Assembly: GCA_900548795.1 (NCBI GenBank)
Contig: URLT01000033.1
Location: 1-17,761, forward strand
Direction of reading: 5' to 3'
Origin: an uncultured Eubacteriales bacterium
GTDB taxonomy: Bacteria > Bacillota > Clostridia > Oscillospirales > Oscillospiraceae
DNA length: 17,761 bases
Part shown: positions 13,661 to 17,761 of the stretch, in pieces
Position numbering within the stretch: position 1 is the first letter of the stretch
How the letters are laid out: each line of letters opens with the position of its first letter
Translations under genes and position numbers: made by a program
The notes under the pieces: generated by a model
Told to the model about the DNA's origin: nothing
The model's database searches: none
Seen by the model: only the letters and a program-made list of their open reading frames with translations

Positions 13661-14968
13661 ATGAAAACTGCATTGATCGCCTCCGCGTTGTTCAATTGGA
13701 GCGAGACGCAGCGCATGATCGAGATCGGCCTCGAGCTGCATCGCCGCGGCCACCGCGTCGTCTTTTTGGGGGAGGGTCGCTTTGACCACCTGCTTGAGGG
13801 GCTGCCCTTTGTGCGCGAGCATCTCGAGGCAGACCGCCGCTGGTTCACACCGGAGCGCATTGAAAAAATGCTGAACATGGAAAAATATGGCAGCCAGTAC
13901 ACCACCTACGAGGAGCTTGACGACATTGTTCAGGCCGAGCTGGAGCTGATCGCGCGTTACCGACCGTTCGTGATCGTTACGGGCTACCGCATGACGCTGA
14001 CCGTCTCGGCGCGGATCGCCAAGGTCAGGCTGGCGTGGTGCCTGTCCGCCGTGGTCTCCAAGGCCTATTTGGAGAGCGTCGCGGCAAAGCGCGTCGAGCA
14101 CTTTGAGCGCATGGGCCGCGCCGAGGTGAAGGCACTTCCCTATCAGCAGGCGCTGGAGCTGACGGCCGACCGCGTGATGCAGAAGCGCGCCATTCTGACC
14201 TGCGCGACCTCGCAGGTCTGGAACAAATATCTCGTGCAGCACGGCTGCGAGCCGTTTCGCAGTGACATGGACATTTACTGCGGCGACCTGAACCTGATGT
14301 CCGACGCGCGCGAGCTGTTTCCGGCTCTGCCGGAGATCCCGAACCGCACCGTTTTCATCGGCCCGATCCTCAACAGCGAGGTCATTCCCCTCTCCGAGGT
14401 GGAAAAAGCTGCGCTCTATGCGCAGAATGGCCGCAAAAAGGTGCTCGTCTCGCTCGGCTCGGCCGGGAGCAAGCAGGTGCTGCGAACTGCGCTGGAAGCG
14501 CTCCGGACGACCGATTATGAGGTCTTTGTCTCCGTGATCGGCTTCCTGACTGCGGATGAGGTCGCGTCTTATCCGCCGAATTTCCATTTCAGCGAAAAAT
14601 ATCCGCTGCTGGAAATGGCGGAGCATTGCGACGCCGCGCTGATCCAGGCCGGTCAGGGCACGCTTTATGCCATGCTGATGGGCAAATGTCCGTTTGTCTC
14701 GATCCCCGGCCCGTTTGAGCAGCGGCATAACATTACCAATCTGCTGGAGAACTTCGGCTGCGCCAAGCGGCTCTACGCCGCCTACCTGACCTCGCGTCAG
14801 GTTGCCGAGGCGATGCGCGAGGTTCTGACCGATCCGCGCTATCGCGAGGAGGCCGAGCGCGTCGAGGCGCTGCTTCGCCCCTATCGCACCGATCCGAGCC
14901 GCCGTGCCGAGGTCACGGCCGCAAATCAGCTCGAGGCGCTCGGCGCGATCGGCTCAGCGGCAGATTGA
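13661..14968 (+). CDS. GT1-like (GT-B fold) glycosyltransferase
   Basis: A 435-residue glycosyltransferase of the UDP-glycosyltransferase/MGT type. The N-terminal acceptor domain begins MKTALIASALFNWSETQRM, with GLELHRRGHRVVFLG (23-37). The C-terminal donor domain begins near VLVSLGSAGSKQVL (261-274). The nucleotide-sugar motif is IQAGQGTLYAMLMG (328-341), followed by PFVSIPGPFEQRHN (344-357). The family's HGGxGT-type His is replaced by Gln329 or Ala330, which may affect donor use. It starts 3 bases after the thioesterase stop, with GAGG just upstream. It likely glycosylates the polyketide/fatty acyl product before export, as in other glycosylated polyene clusters; sugar and acceptor are unknown. 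Confidence 0.85.
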   Translation: MKTALIASALFNWSETQRMIEIGLELHRRGHRVVFLGEGRFDHLLEGLPFVREHLEADRRWFTPERIEKMLNMEKYGSQYTTYEELDDIVQAELELIARYRPFVIVTGYRMTLTVSARIAKVRLAWCLSAVVSKAYLESVAAKRVEHFERMGRAEVKALPYQQALELTADRVMQKRAILTCATSQVWNKYLVQHGCEPFRSDMDIYCGDLNLMSDARELFPALPEIPNRTVFIGPILNSEVIPLSEVEKAALYAQNGRKKVLVSLGSAGSKQVLRTALEALRTTDYEVFVSVIGFLTADEVASYPPNFHFSEKYPLLEMAEHCDAALIQAGQGTLYAMLMGKCPFVSIPGPFEQRHNITNLLENFGCAKRLYAAYLTSRQVAEAMREVLTDPRYREEAERVEALLRPYRTDPSRRAEVTAANQLEALGAIGSAAD

Positions 14969-14989
14969 CCCTTAGGGAGGTGTCCCACC

Positions 14990-16087
14990 ATCAAAAAAAT
15001 TCTTTTGATTACCGGTAGTCCGCGCGGAACGCGCAGCAGCTCCCGCCGTCTGGCGCTGCAATTCATCTCCGGGATGCAAAAGCACGGCGATTATGAATTT
15101 GAAGAATTTGTCTGCACCGAGCATGATCTGCATCCCTGCCGGGGCTGCCTCGCCTGCTGGAGCACCGTTGACGGTCACTGCGTCCAGAACGACGATATGC
15201 AGCAGCTGTTCCGGTCTTATGTGCAGGCCGACATTGTCGCGTGGGCGTTCCCGAATTACTTTTACGGGCTGCCGTCCACGGTGAAAATGGTGCTCGAGCG
15301 GCTGCTGCCGATCGAATATCCCATGCTGGCCGAGATCAATCCGTGCCATACGAAGCACAAGCGGCGCTATGATCTGGAGCATCAGCGCTATCTGACCTTC
15401 GTCACCTGCGGCCTGTTCAACCGAGACGGCAACATCAACGGCATTCAGGCCGTTTTCTCGCAGTATTACGGCGCGCAGTGCGAGCAGATCTACTGCACCG
15501 AGGGCGACCTCTTCCGCCACGACGCCATGCGGGCGTATACCGCGCCCTATTTCGCGGCGCTGGAGCGCGCCGGTGCAGAATATGCCGCGGGCGGGATCAC
15601 GCCCGAGACACGCGCGATCCTCGAGCGCCCGATGCTGCCGATGGAGCAATATCTCGAGTTCACGAACCTCAATACGCTGATGCGTGAGCCGGATGAGACT
15701 GCCGAGCACTTCCGGATGCGGAGGATTCGGGCGCTGATGGGTCTGATCCGCCTGACCTACCGCCCGGAATGGGTGCGCAGCGGCGCGTCGGTGCTGGAGG
15801 TCTGCCTGACCGACCACGACTACGCCTGCCAGTTCCGGATGGACGGCAGCGGCTGCACGCTTGTGGACGATCCGGCCAAGTTTGTCCCGTATGATCTCAA
15901 GGTGCTTGCGCCGCTCCGCTTTTTCAACGCGCGCGGCACATTGCAGCAGGCGGCCGTTAAAAACGACAAGAAAAACGTCGATTTCTATCTGCTTGTCGCC
16001 ATGACGCAGCGCTGTGCCAGAAGCGGCCGCCCGAAAACGATGTCGTTTGAAGCGCCACCGTCGAAGCCACCGCACCGGAAAGGATAG
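14990..16087 (+). CDS. Flavodoxin-like FMN oxidoreductase with Cys cluster
   Basis: A 365-residue protein if started at the ATC codon at 14990. That gives MKKILLITGSPRGTRSSSRR, a complete flavodoxin-fold N-terminus with the FMN phosphate loop GSPRGTRS (9-16). GGGAGG lies 9 bases before the ATC. The first conventional start (TTG at 15005) would cut the first strand and sits about 24 bases from that site. PCRGCLACW (49-57) with Cys64 matches the CxxCxxC pattern of NADPH-dependent FMN reductases and iron-sulfur flavoproteins. AFPNYFYGLPSTVK (86-99) is the second flavin loop. About 160 C-terminal residues are not recognised and may bind the acyl substrate. It could supply reducing power to a pathway lacking an enoyl reductase; this is inference. 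Confidence 0.82.
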   Translation: MKKILLITGSPRGTRSSSRRLALQFISGMQKHGDYEFEEFVCTEHDLHPCRGCLACWSTVDGHCVQNDDMQQLFRSYVQADIVAWAFPNYFYGLPSTVKMVLERLLPIEYPMLAEINPCHTKHKRRYDLEHQRYLTFVTCGLFNRDGNINGIQAVFSQYYGAQCEQIYCTEGDLFRHDAMRAYTAPYFAALERAGAEYAAGGITPETRAILERPMLPMEQYLEFTNLNTLMREPDETAEHFRMRRIRALMGLIRLTYRPEWVRSGASVLEVCLTDHDYACQFRMDGSGCTLVDDPAKFVPYDLKVLAPLRFFNARGTLQQAAVKNDKKNVDFYLLVAMTQRCARSGRPKTMSFEAPPSKPPHRKG

Positions 16088-16097
16088 GAAAACCGAA

Positions 16098-17009
16098 ATG
16101 AAAGCTATCGAAGTACATGATCTGAAAAAAAGCTATGGCAAGCTGCAAGCCGTCAAGGGCATCAGCTTCTATGTCGAGGAGGGCGCGCTGTTTTCCTTCC
16201 TCGGGCCGAACGGCGCAGGCAAGTCCACCACGATCGACACGCTCTGCACGCTCAACAGCTTTGATTCGGGCGAGGCAAAGATCGCAGGCTTCGACCTGCG
16301 CACGCAGCCGGCTCAAATCAAAAACAGCATCGGAGCGGTGTTTCAGGACAGCCTGCTCGATAAAACCCTGACTGTCCGCGAAAATCTCTCGCTTCGGGCG
16401 CGGTTTTATCACAAATCCTCCGCCGCCCGCAAGCAGGCCGTCGCCCGCGTGATCGAATGGACGGATCTGACCGACTTCATCGACCGCCCCTACGGTAAGC
16501 TCTCCGGCGGCCAGCGCCGCCGCGCCGACATCGCCCGCGCGCTGCTGAACACGCCGAAGATCCTTTTCCTCGACGAGCCGACGACGGGTCTCGACCCGCA
16601 GACGCGCAAGCACGTCTGGGAGACGGTTCGCCGCCTTCAGAGCGAGCAGCACATGACCATCTTCCTGACCACGCACTACATGGAGGAGGCCGCAAACTCC
16701 GATTATGTCGTCGTCATCGACGACGGCCTGATCGCCGCGCAGGGCACGCCCTACGAGCTCAAGCAGCGCTACAGCAGCGAGCACCTCTATGTCAAGCCGA
16801 CGGATGAGCCGGCGCTGCTGCAATACATAGAAAAGAACCGGCTGAGCTGGGCGCGTGCCGCCGAGCGCATCGACATCCGTCTGGACAACACCGTCGACGC
16901 CCTTCCGATCCTTCAGGACATTCAGGGCTGGATGGAGAGCTTTGAGGTGTTCCACGGGACGATGGACGACGTCTTCCTGAACATCACCGGAAAGGAGATT
17001 CGCGAATGA
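16098..17009 (+). CDS. ABC exporter ATP-binding protein (DrrA/CcmA-like)
   Basis: A 303-residue ATPase. It has Walker A GPNGAGKST (36-44), Q-loop Gln83, signature LSGGQRRR (135-142), Walker B ILFLDEP (155-161) and H-loop His193. The layout and the C-terminal domain of about 85 residues ending TMDDVFLNITGKE match drug- and polyketide-exporting DrrA-type ATPases. The ATG at 16098 is chosen for family alignment, with AAAGGA/TAGGA upstream; an open frame further upstream overlaps the previous gene and is not conserved-looking. It overlaps the permease gene by 4 bases (ATGA). Together they probably export the glycosylated acyl product. Confidence 0.93.
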   Translation: MKAIEVHDLKKSYGKLQAVKGISFYVEEGALFSFLGPNGAGKSTTIDTLCTLNSFDSGEAKIAGFDLRTQPAQIKNSIGAVFQDSLLDKTLTVRENLSLRARFYHKSSAARKQAVARVIEWTDLTDFIDRPYGKLSGGQRRRADIARALLNTPKILFLDEPTTGLDPQTRKHVWETVRRLQSEQHMTIFLTTHYMEEAANSDYVVVIDDGLIAAQGTPYELKQRYSSEHLYVKPTDEPALLQYIEKNRLSWARAAERIDIRLDNTVDALPILQDIQGWMESFEVFHGTMDDVFLNITGKEIRE

Positions 17010-17761
17010 AAGGGCTAACGTTACGCGGCTTGAAAATCTATTTTCGCGACAAGGGCGGGGTTTTCTTCTCGCTGCTCGGCGTGCTGATCATTTTCTGCCT
17101 GTTCATCTTTTTTATCGGAGATTCCATCGTAGAGGGTCTGGATTGGCTCAGTAACTCCAAGAACATCATGAATTCATGGGTCGTAGCCGGAATGCTGGCC
17201 TCGGCCTCGATCACGACCAGCATGGGCGCCTATGCCCAGATGGTCACCGACCGCGACCAGAAGATCATCAAGGATTTTTATACCTCCCCGATCTCCCGCG
17301 CCTCGGTCACCGCCAGTTATATGCTCACGGGCTTCATCATCAGCGTGATCATGTCTCTGATCGTGCTCGTCATCGGCGAGGCCTATATCTGCATCAAGGG
17401 CGGCGTGCTTCTCAGCGCACCGACCTATCTTAAAATTTTCGGCGTGATGCTGCTGTCGTCCTTTGCCTCGAGCGCAATGGTCTGCTTTGTCGTCTCGTTC
17501 ATGCGCACGACGGCGTCCTACACGACCGTGAGCATCATCCTCGGCACGCTCATCGGCTTCTTGGTCGGCGCTTATATCCCGATCGGCCAGCTTCCGTCCG
17601 GCGTGCAGAACGTCATCCGTTTCTTCCCCAGCGCGCACTCGGCGTCGCTCTTCCGTCAGCTCATGATGGACAGCCTCTCGGCCACGAGCTTCGCCTCCCT
17701 GCCTGCCGCGCAGCGCGCCGGCTTTGAGGAGGAGCTGGGCGTCCGCTTCGTCTATGGCGGC
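17006..17761 (+). CDS. ABC-2 type permease, cut by window edge
   Basis: An open frame of 252 codons reaching the end of the window without a stop; it overlaps the ATPase stop by 4 bases. Read by eye it starts MKGLTLRGLKIYFRDKGGVF. It has an N-terminal membrane helix (about 19-38), then the conserved block KIIKDFYTSPISRASV. Further helices follow (about 103-123, 144-163 and 173-195), then the ABC-2 signature region AYIPIGQLPSGVQNVIRFFP. The C-terminal part, probably a short missing section including the last helix, lies outside. It is the membrane partner of the preceding ATPase. Confidence 0.9.
   Translation, partial: MKGLTLRGLKIYFRDKGGVFFSLLGVLIIFCLFIFFIGDSIVEGLDWLSNSKNIMNSWVVAGMLASASITTSMGAYAQMVTDRDQKIIKDFYTSPISRASVTASYMLTGFIISVIMSLIVLVIGEAYICIKGGVLLSAPTYLKIFGVMLLSSFASSAMVCFVVSFMRTTASYTTVSIILGTLIGFLVGAYIPIGQLPSGVQNVIRFFPSAHSASLFRQLMMDSLSATSFASLPAAQRAGFEEELGVRFVYGG

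Noticed and set aside
14972..16075. 367-codon minus-strand frame opposite the flavoprotein gene
   Set aside because: Antisense shadow; the plus strand shows FMN-binding motifs and the reverse frame shows none.
1..17761. tRNA, rRNA or CRISPR array
   Set aside because: No cloverleaf with T-loop signature, no ribosomal RNA sequence and no regularly spaced repeats were seen on either strand by eye.

Overview
The window looks like chromosome of a GC-rich Gram-positive anaerobe, most likely a gut Clostridia/Oscillospirales bacterium. The reasons are strong AGGAGG-type ribosome sites, sigma-A-type promoters, and the conserved Clostridia run yqeG - pepP - efp - 'CD1247-like' zinc-ribbon protein. No 16S or other phylogenetic marker is present, so the genus is not fixed.

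Left part (1-5790) is mostly minus-strand housekeeping DNA. From right to left it holds a TIGR04086-like membrane protein, a xerD-type tyrosine recombinase, then yqeG and pepP overlapping as one unit. After these come efp with its own promoter, an acidic zinc-ribbon protein ending in a clear terminator, and a 57-residue membrane protein. One plus-strand gene of unknown function (TTG start) lies between yqeG and xerD. The non-coding DNA holds an imperfect-palindrome repeat between pepP and efp, a related half-element at the left edge, a strong stem-loop, and an AT-rich patch beside xerD with two dif-arm-like sequences.

Right part (5909-17761, continuing past the edge) is one tightly packed plus-strand operon behind a single good promoter, and is the reason to look at this window. 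The order is Sfp-type phosphopantetheinyl transferase, hotdog protein, FabD, FabG, an extended acyl carrier protein, FabZ, a divergent GcvT-like folate protein, a fused ketosynthase-chain length factor, a second hotdog protein, a GT1-like glycosyltransferase, a Cys-rich flavodoxin-like oxidoreductase, an ABC ATPase and an ABC-2 permease cut by the window edge. Most junctions overlap or have gaps of only a few bases.

Inferred working model: the PPTase arms the dedicated ACP and FabD loads malonyl units. The KS-CLF fusion elongates, FabG and FabZ reduce and dehydrate, and hotdog thioesterases release or proof-read the chain. The glycosyltransferase then adds sugar and the ABC pair exports the product. 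No enoyl reductase of the FabI/K/L/V type and no KASIII is visible, so a conjugated polyene-type acyl chain is the likeliest product, resembling aryl-polyene or type II PKS logic. The GcvT-like protein, which lacks the usual catalytic Asp, and the KS-CLF fusion are the unusual parts. I recognise no characterised pathway with this exact gene set.
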